Below are positions 16,795 through 25,088 of a stretch of DNA of 64,000 nt, in pieces (the stretch's first letter is position 1; each line of letters begins with the position of its first letter). The translations under genes were made by a program, and so were the position numbers. Below the pieces are notes generated by a model. The model did not search any database and had not been told where the DNA came from. It saw only the letters and a list, made by a program, of their open reading frames with translations. The DNA comes from an uncultured Bacteroidales bacterium (GTDB taxonomy: Bacteria > Bacteroidota > Bacteroidia > Bacteroidales > UBA932): positions 1 through 64,000 of the forward strand of contig CALVDM010000009.1 of the NCBI GenBank assembly GCA_944326335.1. The letters are read 5' to 3'.

Positions 16795-18100
16795 CAGTGG
16801 CTCCGGAAATCATGAAGTCCGATATGTAGCCGGTGGCCTGATTCCATTTGAATCCCCTGTAGTATTCATTCAGCGAGTACATCGTGCTTTCAGACAGGAC
16901 TGCGCTCGGAAGGTACATGCTAAGGCCGCAGAACGTGTCTATCTTGAGCCTGCTGCCCATGAAATATTCTGTATTCGCCTTGTACATGACGCACTTCCCG
17001 AGTGCGGCATCGAGTCCGTCCACGTCATCCTGCCCGTCTGTCAGCTGTGCCATGATGTCCCTGAAGTCGTAGAACCATCTTGACGCATAGTTCAGTTTCT
17101 GCACTTCGGATGCGTCTATCGCGGGTATCTGCCCTGCGTGCCTGCTGAAAATTTCGCCGGCTGCCTGAGCCAGCCCCTCGAGTCCCGAACAGTCTATTAC
17201 CGAAATCAACGCAGACTGCTCCATACCCGAAAGGGAGTTGTAGTGGTTGAAATAATCCTCGGCAACCCCGGTGATGTCCGATGGCTCCGTCCCGAGAAGT
17301 CTGTATATTATGTCCGTATAGACCATTCCGTCCGCAAGTATCTCCTCAGACGAGAACACGAGATGCCTGCATACGTCCTTAAGCTCATACGCGACCTCGA
17401 CTCCGCCAGTGAGGCAGGCATCGAATATCAGATACTCCAGCTCCATAGGTATGGCGGAGGCGAAATCCTTCACATCCATTTCCTCTCCGGTCCCGGCATC
17501 CTGCCCTATGCTCCTTTCCTGACCGTTTCCGTTGCCGCTTCCGCCGGACATCAGTATCGTGCTCCCGTTGCGCGGAAAGTTCGGAGGCAGCCATCCTGTG
17601 GCGTGGGACGAGAATATCATCCCGTATTCTTCAGACGGATAGTTGTCGCGGACATATTCAAGCACGGACCTGAGTGTCTCCGGGTCCACTGCGCTCGTCC
17701 CCTCCGGCCATGTGCGGACGGTATCCCGTACGGCAATGCCATCCCTGTTCCGGTATATCCTTATCAGACAGGGCTGTACTTCGTCCCTGTAGTTGTAGTT
17801 GCTGACAGTATGGTGTGCAAATACGAGCAGATTGTCGTTGAAACTGTATCCTTCGGGAAGATAACCGCTGCAGATGTCATCGATATCATCCTGGAGGGCG
17901 GAGGACAGGCTGTTGTACCCTGCCGAGTACAGAAGCAGCGTACGGACCCGGGTCTCGGTCTCGTTACGGCTTCCGGTCCCTTCTCCCTGACCGTGTCTTG
18001 TCCTCGGATTCGTGTAATCCAGACCGAGGATGTCGCTGCATGACGACAGGACCGCTGCCGCCAGAATCACGAGTAATGTATGTCCCAATGCTTTGTCCAT
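16784..18100 (-). CDS. Clostripain-family (C11) cysteine peptidase, lipoprotein
   Basis: This predicted cell-envelope protease of 438 residues belongs to peptidase family C11. Catalytic candidates are His166 in SSHATGW and Cys229 in FDACLTGGVEVAYEL, the expected His/Cys pair at the ends of neighbouring strands of the caspase-like fold. The lipobox LSSC gives Cys21. I start at 18100 because a consensus promoter at 18127-18158 lies just upstream and the signal peptide begins there; the frame remains open to 18157. Family members cleave after Arg or Lys and are often self-processed. A Gly/Asn/Ser-rich loop at residues 178-200 could be the processing loop, which is inference. It is not obviously linked to uronate metabolism. 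Confidence 0.88.
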   Translation of the reverse strand: MDKALGHTLLVILAAAVLSSCSDILGLDYTNPRTRHGQGEGTGSRNETETRVRTLLLYSAGYNSLSSALQDDIDDICSGYLPEGYSFNDNLLVFAHHTVSNYNYRDEVQPCLIRIYRNRDGIAVRDTVRTWPEGTSAVDPETLRSVLEYVRDNYPSEEYGMIFSSHATGWLPPNFPRNGSTILMSGGSGNGNGQERSIGQDAGTGEEMDVKDFASAIPMELEYLIFDACLTGGVEVAYELKDVCRHLVFSSEEILADGMVYTDIIYRLLGTEPSDITGVAEDYFNHYNSLSGMEQSALISVIDCSGLEGLAQAAGEIFSRHAGQIPAIDASEVQKLNYASRWFYDFRDIMAQLTDGQDDVDGLDAALGKCVMYKANTEYFMGSRLKIDTFCGLSMYLPSAVLSESTMYSLNEYYRGFKWNQATGYISDFMISGATVTE

Positions 18101-18126
18101 CTCCGGAATATGAACATGTATCCTTG

Positions 18127-18158
18127 CAAATATAGGGGCTATTTTGTTTTTTGTCAAA
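18127..18158 (-). promoter_or_regulatory. Promoter of the C11 peptidase gene
   Basis: On the minus strand there is a -33 TTTG (18155-18158), a 20-base spacer and a -7 TATATTTG (18127-18134). Both boxes and the spacing fit the Bacteroidota consensus (TTTG, 19-21 bases, TAnnTTTG). It starts about 27 bases from the ATG at 18100. Confidence 0.7.
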
Positions 18159-18183
18159 ACAGTTTCTTATTTTTGTCGTCCGG
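18142..18183 (+). promoter_or_regulatory. Promoter-like segment, copy 1 of a 30-bp repeat
   Basis: Reading right, TTTTG at 18142-18146, a 21-base spacer and TATTTTTG at 18168-18175 fit the Bacteroidota promoter pattern. Bases 18154-18183 match 22001-22030, in front of rsmI, at 28 of 30 positions. If active it would give the M49 peptidase gene a leader of about 280 bases that contains the composite repeat. Confidence 0.5.
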
Positions 18184-18321
18184 AAGCTGCCGTCCGCCCT
18201 CCGCCGGGTGACGGATTCGCTTCGCGCAACGCGGAAGTCAAATTATTTAACGTGAATTCGATGAAATGAATGGAATGAATTTAAGAGAATTACCTCTATA
18301 GAGGACGAAGTCCGGCGTAAG

Positions 18322-18447
18322 TTCTCCCCTACGCAGGGGAGAATTTAAGAGGGGTGACACGAAAAAGGAAAGGGATTTCGAAGAAATCGTAACGTCAGTT
18401 CGACGGAATCTCTGATATTGAACAGAATAATTCGTCGAACTGACGTT
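18322..18447. repeat. Composite palindromic repeat, copy 2
   Basis: This lies in the 364-base gap between the C11 peptidase and M49 peptidase genes. It has the same parts in the same order as 16-171: a perfect hairpin ttctcccct/aggggagaa (18322-18330 with 18335-18343), a GGGGTG run, a gatttc/gaaatc palindrome (18374-18388), and an inverted repeat with arms at 18391-18409 and 18429-18447. The right arm is identical to that of copy 1 over 19 bases. It ends 17 bases before the peptidase ATG. The rest of the gap, 18184-18321, holds no open frame of note and no other recognisable element. Confidence 0.65.
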
Positions 18448-18464
18448 ATTTAGAAAGCAATAAA

Positions 18465-20471
18465 ATGAATAAATCCGGAAAAATGATTGTTTCTTTGGGG
18501 ACAGCAGTGATGGTGGCATCATGCGGGAACCCCGGGCAGAAGGCCGACGGGGATTTCAAGTATCTGATAGACGAGTTTGCGGACCTTAAAATCATGCGGT
18601 ACCAGATACCGGGATGGGACAACCTGACTCTCAGGCAGAAGGAATACGTGTATCATCTCGGCGAGGCTGCAAAGTACGGACGGGACATAATCTGGGTGCA
18701 GAACTGCAAGGTCAACCTGCCTGTGCGCAAGGCAGTCGAGACCATCCTTGAAAAATATGACGGTGACAGGGAATGCAAGGAATTCCAGGACTTCACCGTC
18801 TATGCCAAGAGGCTTTTCTTCAGCAACGGCATACATCACCACTATGCCGAGGACAAGTTCTTCCCTGAATGTCCGAAGGAATACTTCAGGGCCCTGATGG
18901 AGGCATCGGGGATAGGAGAGGATGCCGACACCCTCATAGACATCATCTACAATCCTGATATCTATCCCCAGAGGAAGTCGACGGACAGGTCCAAGGACAT
19001 AGTCGCCGCTTCTGCCGTCAATTTCTACGAGAATGTCACAAGGGAAGAGGTGGAGAAATTCTACGCTTCCGTCGTGGACAGGAATGACCCTACCCCTGTA
19101 TCATACGGGTTGAACAGCAAGCTGGTGAAGGGAAGCGACGGAGTCGTGAGGGAGGAGGTCTACAGGATTGGCGGCCTTTACGGTCCGGCTCTCGAAAAGA
19201 TAGTCTCCGAGCTCGGGAAAGCCATGGAAGTCGCCGAGAACGACACCCAGAAGAAATGCATATCCCTGCTTGCCGAGTATTACAGGACCGGAGACCTGAA
19301 ACTCTGGGACGAGTACAATATCGAATGGGTGAACGACACTCTCGGCACGGTGGATTTCGTGAACGGATTTGTCGAGGACTACAACGACCCTCTCGGCAGG
19401 AAGGCCACCTGGGAAGGTCTCGTGAACATCAAGGACCATGAGGCTTCGAGACGTACCGAAATCATCAGCGAGAACGCCCAGTGGTTCGAAGACAATTCTC
19501 CGGTTGACAGCAGGTTCAGGAAACCGGTGGTGAAAGGGGTGTCTGCAAAGGTAATCGACGCGACGACTCTCGCCGGCGACTGCTATCCTTCCACGCCGAT
19601 AGGCATAAACCTTCCTAATGCAGACTGGATAAGACGCGACCACGGCTCCAAATCCGTGACCATAGCCAACATCACTCATGCATACGACCGTGCCGCGCAA
19701 GAAGCCCCTAACAGCACTCTGCAGGAGTTCGCTTGGTCAGAGGAGGAAGTGGCTGCCGCCAGAAAATACCTTTCCCTGACGGACGAGATACATACCGACC
19801 TGCACGAATGCCTCGGACATGGTTCCGGACAGCTTCTTCCAGGCACTTCACCTGTTGCTCTCGGAGAATACAGCTCCACCCTCGAGGAGACGCGGGCAGA
19901 CCTTTTCGGCCTTTACTACATCGCCGACCCCAAACTCGTGGAGCTCGGTATCCTTCCTGATGCCGAAGCATACAAGCCTCAGTACACCAATTACATAAGG
20001 AACGGGCTGCAGGTCCAGTTCACAAGGGTGGAACTCGGAAAGAAGAATACGGAGGCGCACATGCAGAACAGGAAACTCATTGCAGAGTGGTGCTATGAGG
20101 CAGGCAAGGACGGCAATGTCATAGAGAAGAAGGTGCGCGACGGCAAGACATATTTCGTCGTGAACGACTTCGAGGCTCTGAGAGGGCTTTTCGGGAAGCT
20201 CCTTGCGGAAGTGCAGCGGATAAAGTCGGAAGGTGACTATGCTGCAGGCAAGGCCCTCGTCGAGAAATATGCGGTGGACATAGACCCCGCACTTCACAAG
20301 GAGGTCAGGGAGAGGTATGCCGCCCTGGGCCTGAAACCGTACGGAGGATTCGTGAATCCCGAGATAATTCCTGTAGAGAAGAACGGCAGGATAGTGGACT
20401 ACCGTGTCGAATACACGGACGACTATCTCGGACAGATGCTGGAGTACGGCCGGAAATATTCCACATTATAG
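18465..20471 (+). CDS. Dipeptidyl-peptidase III family (M49) metallopeptidase, lipoprotein
   Basis: This protein should release dipeptides from peptide N-termini using zinc. The M49 signature HEXXXH is present as HECLGH (His447, Glu448, His452), the variant known from Bacteroides DPP III, and the third ligand motif follows as LEETRAD (Glu474/475). Length (668 residues) is in line with bacterial members. A lipobox (VASC) puts it in the cell envelope, probably facing the periplasm. An internal Met at residue 7 could be the start instead. xerD begins 3 bases after the stop. The composite repeat and a possible upstream promoter precede it. Confidence 0.9.
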   Translation: MNKSGKMIVSLGTAVMVASCGNPGQKADGDFKYLIDEFADLKIMRYQIPGWDNLTLRQKEYVYHLGEAAKYGRDIIWVQNCKVNLPVRKAVETILEKYDGDRECKEFQDFTVYAKRLFFSNGIHHHYAEDKFFPECPKEYFRALMEASGIGEDADTLIDIIYNPDIYPQRKSTDRSKDIVAASAVNFYENVTREEVEKFYASVVDRNDPTPVSYGLNSKLVKGSDGVVREEVYRIGGLYGPALEKIVSELGKAMEVAENDTQKKCISLLAEYYRTGDLKLWDEYNIEWVNDTLGTVDFVNGFVEDYNDPLGRKATWEGLVNIKDHEASRRTEIISENAQWFEDNSPVDSRFRKPVVKGVSAKVIDATTLAGDCYPSTPIGINLPNADWIRRDHGSKSVTIANITHAYDRAAQEAPNSTLQEFAWSEEEVAAARKYLSLTDEIHTDLHECLGHGSGQLLPGTSPVALGEYSSTLEETRADLFGLYYIADPKLVELGILPDAEAYKPQYTNYIRNGLQVQFTRVELGKKNTEAHMQNRKLIAEWCYEAGKDGNVIEKKVRDGKTYFVVNDFEALRGLFGKLLAEVQRIKSEGDYAAGKALVEKYAVDIDPALHKEVRERYAALGLKPYGGFVNPEIIPVEKNGRIVDYRVEYTDDYLGQMLEYGRKYSTL

Positions 20472-20474
20472 GCG

Positions 20475-21353
20475 ATGGACTACAGACGGATACTGCAGGA
20501 ATACGGCTCGTACCTGAAACTGGAGAGGGCCATGTCCGCAAATACGGTCTCCTCGTATCTGTCAGACCTCGACCTGTTTTTCGGCGCATCTGGCTGTGAC
20601 CCGGAATCTGTCACCATGGATGACGTGGTGTCGTATTTCTCGCTGCGCCGGGATATATCGAAGAGAACGCAGGCACGCATACTGAGTGCCTTGCGTTCTT
20701 TTTTCAATTATCTCATACTCGAAGGCTACATCAAGGACAACCCGTGCGACAGGGTCGAATCTCCGAAGTTAGGCAGGATTCTTCCGGATGTACTTTCTGT
20801 GGAGGACGTTTCCGCCATAATCGGTGCCGTCCCACTGAAAGACTGGCGCGGCTACAGGGACAGGGCCTTGCTCGAGGTGATGTACGGCTGCGGGCTGCGG
20901 GTGTCGGAAGCCGTGGGGCTGAAAATATCTGAGATATATTTCAAGGAAGGGTTCGTGAGAATCATCGGCAAGGGAAACAAGCAGAGGCTCGTCCCTTTGG
21001 GGGAGATGGCGGCCGAAGCCCTGGAAGACTATCTCGGGATGCGCCCGGAACCGGAGACGGCATATTCAGACATGGTGTTCCTGAACGCCAGGGGAAAACC
21101 GCTGTCGAGGGTTTCTGCATTCAATCTTGTCAAGGAGATGGCTGCGGAGGCCGGTGTGGAAAAATGCATATCACCGCACTCGTTGAGGCATTCGTTCGCG
21201 ACTCATCTCATAGCTAACGGAGCTGATTTGAGGGCTGTGCAGGAAATGCTCGGACATGAGAGCATCCTGACTACCGAGATTTACACCCATATTGACGAGC
21301 GGACATGGCAGTCCGTAATCCTGAAGAACCATCCGAGGAACCGTCAGCCCTGA
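20475..21353 (+). CDS. xerD: Tyrosine site-specific recombinase XerD
   Basis: This 292-residue recombinase should resolve chromosome dimers at dif with a XerC partner. The N-terminal SAM-like core-binding domain spans about residues 1-85. The catalytic set is complete: Arg142 (GCGLRVSEA), His235 and Arg238 (HSLRHSF), His261 (LGHES) and the nucleophile Tyr270 (TEIYTHID). Length and the compact arrangement match housekeeping Xer proteins and not integrases of mobile elements. It starts 3 bases after the M49 peptidase gene and ends 3 bases from the convergent thymidine kinase stop. Confidence 0.94.
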   Translation: MDYRRILQEYGSYLKLERAMSANTVSSYLSDLDLFFGASGCDPESVTMDDVVSYFSLRRDISKRTQARILSALRSFFNYLILEGYIKDNPCDRVESPKLGRILPDVLSVEDVSAIIGAVPLKDWRGYRDRALLEVMYGCGLRVSEAVGLKISEIYFKEGFVRIIGKGNKQRLVPLGEMAAEALEDYLGMRPEPETAYSDMVFLNARGKPLSRVSAFNLVKEMAAEAGVEKCISPHSLRHSFATHLIANGADLRAVQEMLGHESILTTEIYTHIDERTWQSVILKNHPRNRQP

Positions 21354-21356
21354 ATG

Positions 21357-21935
21357 TCACTTCCCACCGTCCTTCGCCATGGCTGCGTTGTAGCAGTGGC
21401 GGCAGAGCGGCTCGTACACATCCTTTTCTCCGAGAACCACGAGATTCTCGTCATGTGAAAGCCTGTGCGAATTGTTGGCCGGACTTCCGCATTTCACGCA
21501 TATCGCGTGCACCTTCTGCACATCTTCGGCCACGGCCATAAGGGCAGGCATCGGCCCGAACGGTTTCCCGGAGAAGTCAGTGTCGAGTCCGGCGATTATC
21601 ACCCTGATGCCCCTGTCAGCAAGGGCCTGGGCAACTTCCACTATGGTGTCGTCGAAAAACTGAGCCTCGTCGATTCCTACCACATCCACATCGCTCGATA
21701 GCAGGAGCATGCTCGCGGGAGTGTCTATCGGTGTGGACGGGATGCTGTGGAAGTCGTGCGACACCACCTGGTCGTCTGAATATCTGACATCCATGGACGG
21801 CTTGTATATCTCGACCTTCTGGTTGGCGAACTGCGCCCGCTTCATTCTCCTTATCAGTTCCTCGATCTTCCCCGAGAACATGGAACCGCAGATGACTTCA
21901 ATCGACCCTGCTTTTTTTACGCACTCTGAAAACAT
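21357..21935 (-). CDS. tdk: Thymidine kinase (type II)
   Basis: This 192-residue enzyme phosphorylates thymidine with ATP for nucleotide salvage. The P-loop is [19 protein letters not shown] near the N-terminus. A DEAQFF block supplies the Walker B aspartate and catalytic glutamate, and the lasso domain has the zinc cysteines CVKCGS and CRHCYN. These define the small TK1-like family. It is convergent with xerD and divergent from rsmI. Confidence 0.96.
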   Translation of the reverse strand: MFSECVKKAGSIEVICGSMFSGKIEELIRRMKRAQFANQKVEIYKPSMDVRYSDDQVVSHDFHSIPSTPIDTPASMLLLSSDVDVVGIDEAQFFDDTIVEVAQALADRGIRVIIAGLDTDFSGKPFGPMPALMAVAEDVQKVHAICVKCGSPANNSHRLSHDENLVVLGEKDVYEPLCRHCYNAAMAKDGGK

Positions 21936-22000
21936 TTCTTATCGGTAATTCCAGGAAATTTCTTCGCGAAAATACTTCATAAAATTTATATTTAAAAATT

Positions 22001-22030
22001 TCAAAACAGTTTCTTAATTTTGTGGTCCGG
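22001..22030 (+). promoter_or_regulatory. Promoter of rsmI, copy 2 of a 30-bp repeat
   Basis: TAATTTTG at 22015-22022 is an exact TAnnTTTG -7 box, 50 bases before the rsmI ATG. The 30 bases match 18154-18183 at 28 positions. In both places a ggattc-containing stretch (gggtgacggattc or gggttacggattc) follows after a gap. Confidence 0.6.
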
Positions 22031-22071
22031 GTTACGGATTCACTGGAATACCGGAAACAACTTTTGGAAGA

Positions 22072-22815
22072 ATGGGCAAACTTTACATAGTCCCGACTCC
22101 GGTCGGAAACCTCGAAGACATGACATACAGGGCCGTGTCCGTCCTCAGGTCCGCGGACCTTATCCTTGCGGAGGACACGCGCACGAGTTCCGTACTGCTG
22201 AAGCACTACGACATCCACGGCAGGGTGGAGTCGCACCACAAGTTCAACGAGCACAGGACAGTGTCCGTCATAAAGGAGAAGATACTCGAGGGGCTTACGG
22301 TGGCCCTGATAAGCGATGCCGGCACACCTGGCATCTCGGACCCCGGCTTCCTGCTCGTGAGGACCTGTGTCGCCGAGGGCATAGAGGTGGAGACTCTTCC
22401 TGGCGCCACGGCTTTCGTGCCTGCACTCGTGAGTTCGGGCTATCCGTGCGACAGATTCTGTTTCGAAGGATTCCTGCCCGTCAGAAAAGGCAGGATGACA
22501 CGGCTGGCCGAGCTGTCGGAAGAGAGACGCACCATGATATTCTACGAGTCTCCGTACCGGCTTGTCAGGACATTGCAGCAGTTCGCGGAGCATTTCGGCC
22601 CGGACAGGGGGTGTTCCGTAGCCCGGGAGATTTCAAAGAAGTTCGAGGAACACAGGCGGGGGACACTGGAAGATGTGGCGCAGTGGTATTCCGCCCATGA
22701 GCCGAAAGGCGAGATTGTCATAATTGTGGAGGGGGCTCCTGAAAAGGAGAAAGTGAAGGAGAAGGACAGATGGAAAATGAAAGACGCGGCTCCGGAGACG
22801 GAAGAAGGGGCCTGA
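22072..22815 (+). CDS. rsmI: 16S rRNA (cytidine-1402-2'-O)-methyltransferase
   Basis: RsmI methylates the ribose of C1402 in the decoding centre using S-adenosylmethionine. The sequence opens with LYIVPTPVGNLEDMTYRAV, then LAEDTRTSSVLLKHY, ALISDAGTPGISDPG and LPGATAFVPALVSSG, all family blocks of this tetrapyrrole-methylase-fold enzyme. At 247 residues it is near the usual size. The last 25 residues are Lys/Glu-rich and overlap the next gene by 46 bases in another frame, so the tail is probably an extension tolerated by the overlap. Confidence 0.95.
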   Translation: MGKLYIVPTPVGNLEDMTYRAVSVLRSADLILAEDTRTSSVLLKHYDIHGRVESHHKFNEHRTVSVIKEKILEGLTVALISDAGTPGISDPGFLLVRTCVAEGIEVETLPGATAFVPALVSSGYPCDRFCFEGFLPVRKGRMTRLAELSEERRTMIFYESPYRLVRTLQQFAEHFGPDRGCSVAREISKKFEEHRRGTLEDVAQWYSAHEPKGEIVIIVEGAPEKEKVKEKDRWKMKDAAPETEEGA

Positions 22816-23711
22816 ACTCATCTTTTGCGGCAGGAATCGCCGCACTGGTTTTTCTTGTGACGGGCTATCAGTCGGCACTGTTCATACACAAGGCATCCGT
22901 GCTGAAGATTCTCGGGGACAGGGATGTGCCCGATACGGTCTTTGTCATGGACAAGACCCTTGCAGAAGCAGTGCTTGCAGAAGCACGGGCCGCCGGGACG
23001 GAACCCTCGCACGCAACAGTCAGGGGGAGGGAATCCGTGGTGGTGCACAAGGAGGCTGAACGTCCTCCTGAAACAGAGGCAGTCAGGATTAATGTCGCTC
23101 CCCGGCACGTGGAGACGTTCCGCTTCGACCCGAACACGGTGTCTCAGGAGGAGCTTGTCAGGCTCGGCTTTACCCCGAGGCAGGCAGCTTCAATCCTGAA
23201 CTACAGGAGCAAGGGCGGGGTGTTCCGCCGCAAGTCTGATTTCGCCAGGTCTTACGTTGTTGCCGATTCCGTATATGAAAGGCTCGAACCGTACATAGAC
23301 ATACCGCTCGTGGATTTGAATCTTGCCGACTCGGCGGATTTCGACAGGCTGCCGGGTATAGGCGGCTACTTCGCCTCCAGGATGGTCTCATACAGACGGC
23401 AGCTCGGAGGCTCGTATTCGTACAAGGAACAGCTCATGGACATTTACCGTTTCGACAGGGAAAAATTCGACGCCCTGTCGGATCTCGTGACGATAAGTCC
23501 GGAAAACATGCACCCCTACCGGCTGTGGACTCTTCCGGAAGATTCCCTGAAACTGCACCCTTACATCGGCACTTATGCTGCAAGGGGGATAGTGATTTTC
23601 CGGGAGCATAACCCGAGGTCGTCCTGGACTGTGGATGCGCTCGAGGCGGCAGGTGTCCTCAAGCCGGAGATGGCTGCAAGGCTGGAGCGTTGCGTGGCCG
23701 GCCCGGAATGA
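22770..23711 (+). CDS. Helix-hairpin-helix (ComEA-like) membrane-anchored protein
   Basis: This 313-residue protein has one N-terminal membrane helix (about residues 19-42) and then repeated helix-hairpin-helix segments. They can be seen in VSQEELVRLGFTPRQAASIL, LADSADFDRLPGIGGYFASRM and the later WTVDALEAAGVL segment. The pattern with LPGIGGYFASRMVSYR is that of ComEA-type DNA-binding domains. Bacteroidota often carry such a protein near core genes; a DNA-binding role at the membrane is plausible, but competence has not been shown from sequence. The ATG lies inside the rsmI 3' end; no later Met precedes the membrane helix. Confidence 0.8.
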   Translation: MENERRGSGDGRRGLNSSFAAGIAALVFLVTGYQSALFIHKASVLKILGDRDVPDTVFVMDKTLAEAVLAEARAAGTEPSHATVRGRESVVVHKEAERPPETEAVRINVAPRHVETFRFDPNTVSQEELVRLGFTPRQAASILNYRSKGGVFRRKSDFARSYVVADSVYERLEPYIDIPLVDLNLADSADFDRLPGIGGYFASRMVSYRRQLGGSYSYKEQLMDIYRFDREKFDALSDLVTISPENMHPYRLWTLPEDSLKLHPYIGTYAARGIVIFREHNPRSSWTVDALEAAGVLKPEMAARLERCVAGPE

Positions 23712-23724
23712 GCCTGCCGGGCAG

Positions 23725-25074
23725 TCATTTCAGGAATGCGCGGATGAGCCTGTCTTTCAGTGCGGTGAATGGCTGGTATCTCATCGGCAAATCCAGCCAT
23801 GACGGTTTGTCCACAATGCTTTTCAGGTGTGTGAACGTGTCGAATCCGAATTTGCCGTGGTAGCGGCCCATGCCGCTTTCCCCCACACCTCCGAACGGGA
23901 GATGTTCGGAAGCAAGATGGATTATCGTGTCGTTCACGCATCCTCCTCCGAAGTGCATCCGCCGCGTCAGCTCTTCCTTCTCGTCTTTTCTGCCGCTGAA
24001 TATGTATGCCGCCAGAGGCTTTGGGTGACTGTTGACATAGTCCACCGCCTCGCCGGTGTCCCCATACGTGAGCACAGGCATCAGAGGCCCGAAAATTTCT
24101 TCCTGCATTATCCCCGGAGCGTCGCAGTCCCTGTCCCGGATGTCCCCGCAGCGGATTATCGAAGGCTCTATCTTCAGCGTGCCCCCGTCGCTTCCTCCTC
24201 CATGTACCAGACCGTCCCTGACTTCATCCATCAGTCTGCAGAGCCTGTCGAAGTGCTTCCTGTTGACTATCTTCCCGTAGTCCGGGTCGGTGAGAGGGGA
24301 GGGCCCGTACATCTTCACGATTTCCGCCCTGCAGGCCTCGACAAAGTCTCCGGCGACACTTTCCTGCACGAGTACATAATCCGGTGCTACGCATGTCTGT
24401 CCGCAGTTGAGGTATTTCCCGAAGACGATTCTTGCCGCAGATGTCTTCAGGTCATGCGACTGTGTGACTATCACAGGGCTCTTGCCCCCGAGTTCAAGGG
24501 TCACAGGGGTGAGATGGGCTGCGGCCTTTTCCATCACGAGTCTGCCTACAGCCTTGCTTCCGGTGAAGAATATGTAGTCGAATCTCTCGTCGAGCAACCT
24601 GGAATTTACATTCCTGCCGCCTTCGACCACGCATGCGAGACTTGAGGGGAGGGCTTCCCCTACAATTTTACTGATGACGGACGAGGTGGCGGGAGAGTAT
24701 GCACTCGGCTTCAGGACAACGGTGTTGCCTGCGGCGACCGCACTTGCAAGCGGAGACATGCACAGCAGCAGCGGATAGTTCCACGGACTCATTATCAGCA
24801 CTCTGCCGTATGGTTCGGGGATTATCCTGCTGGAGGCCGGGAACTGCGCAAGCGGGGTGTGCACCTTCTTCGGTCTGCACCATTTCCGGAGGTGCTTCAA
24901 TGTGTAGTTGATTCCGGAGAGCGTCATGCCCACCTCTGTCATGTAGGCTTCGGTGCGGCATTTGCCGAGGTCTTCGTGCAACGCATCCATTATCAGGGAC
25001 TCGTTCCCGGCAATCACGTCCCTCAGACTCTCGAGGGCATCCAGCCTGCAGGCGACAGACAGTGGCTCGTACAT
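23725..25074 (-). CDS. NAD(P)-dependent aldehyde dehydrogenase
   Basis: The 449-residue protein belongs to the short class-3-like branch of the aldehyde dehydrogenase superfamily (similar in layout to coniferyl/fatty aldehyde dehydrogenases). Motifs include MSPWNYPLLLCMSPLASA, FFTGSKAVGRLVMEKAA, the glutamate block LELGGKSPVIV and the catalytic cysteine in NCGQTCVAPDYVLV. EEIFGPLMPVLTY and PFGGVGESGMGRYHG lie in the C-terminal half. It is the last gene of a minus-strand block with trpS (14 bases upstream) and recA. The physiological aldehyde is unknown. Confidence 0.9.
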   Translation of the reverse strand: MYEPLSVACRLDALESLRDVIAGNESLIMDALHEDLGKCRTEAYMTEVGMTLSGINYTLKHLRKWCRPKKVHTPLAQFPASSRIIPEPYGRVLIMSPWNYPLLLCMSPLASAVAAGNTVVLKPSAYSPATSSVISKIVGEALPSSLACVVEGGRNVNSRLLDERFDYIFFTGSKAVGRLVMEKAAAHLTPVTLELGGKSPVIVTQSHDLKTSAARIVFGKYLNCGQTCVAPDYVLVQESVAGDFVEACRAEIVKMYGPSPLTDPDYGKIVNRKHFDRLCRLMDEVRDGLVHGGGSDGGTLKIEPSIIRCGDIRDRDCDAPGIMQEEIFGPLMPVLTYGDTGEAVDYVNSHPKPLAAYIFSGRKDEKEELTRRMHFGGGCVNDTIIHLASEHLPFGGVGESGMGRYHGKFGFDTFTHLKSIVDKPSWLDLPMRYQPFTALKDRLIRAFLK

Positions 25075-25088
25075 GTCTTATCCTCCGG

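Noticed and set aside
20475-21353. XerD as integrase of a mobile element
   Set aside because: Size, placement among core genes and absence of attachment-site repeats or cargo favour the housekeeping recombinase.
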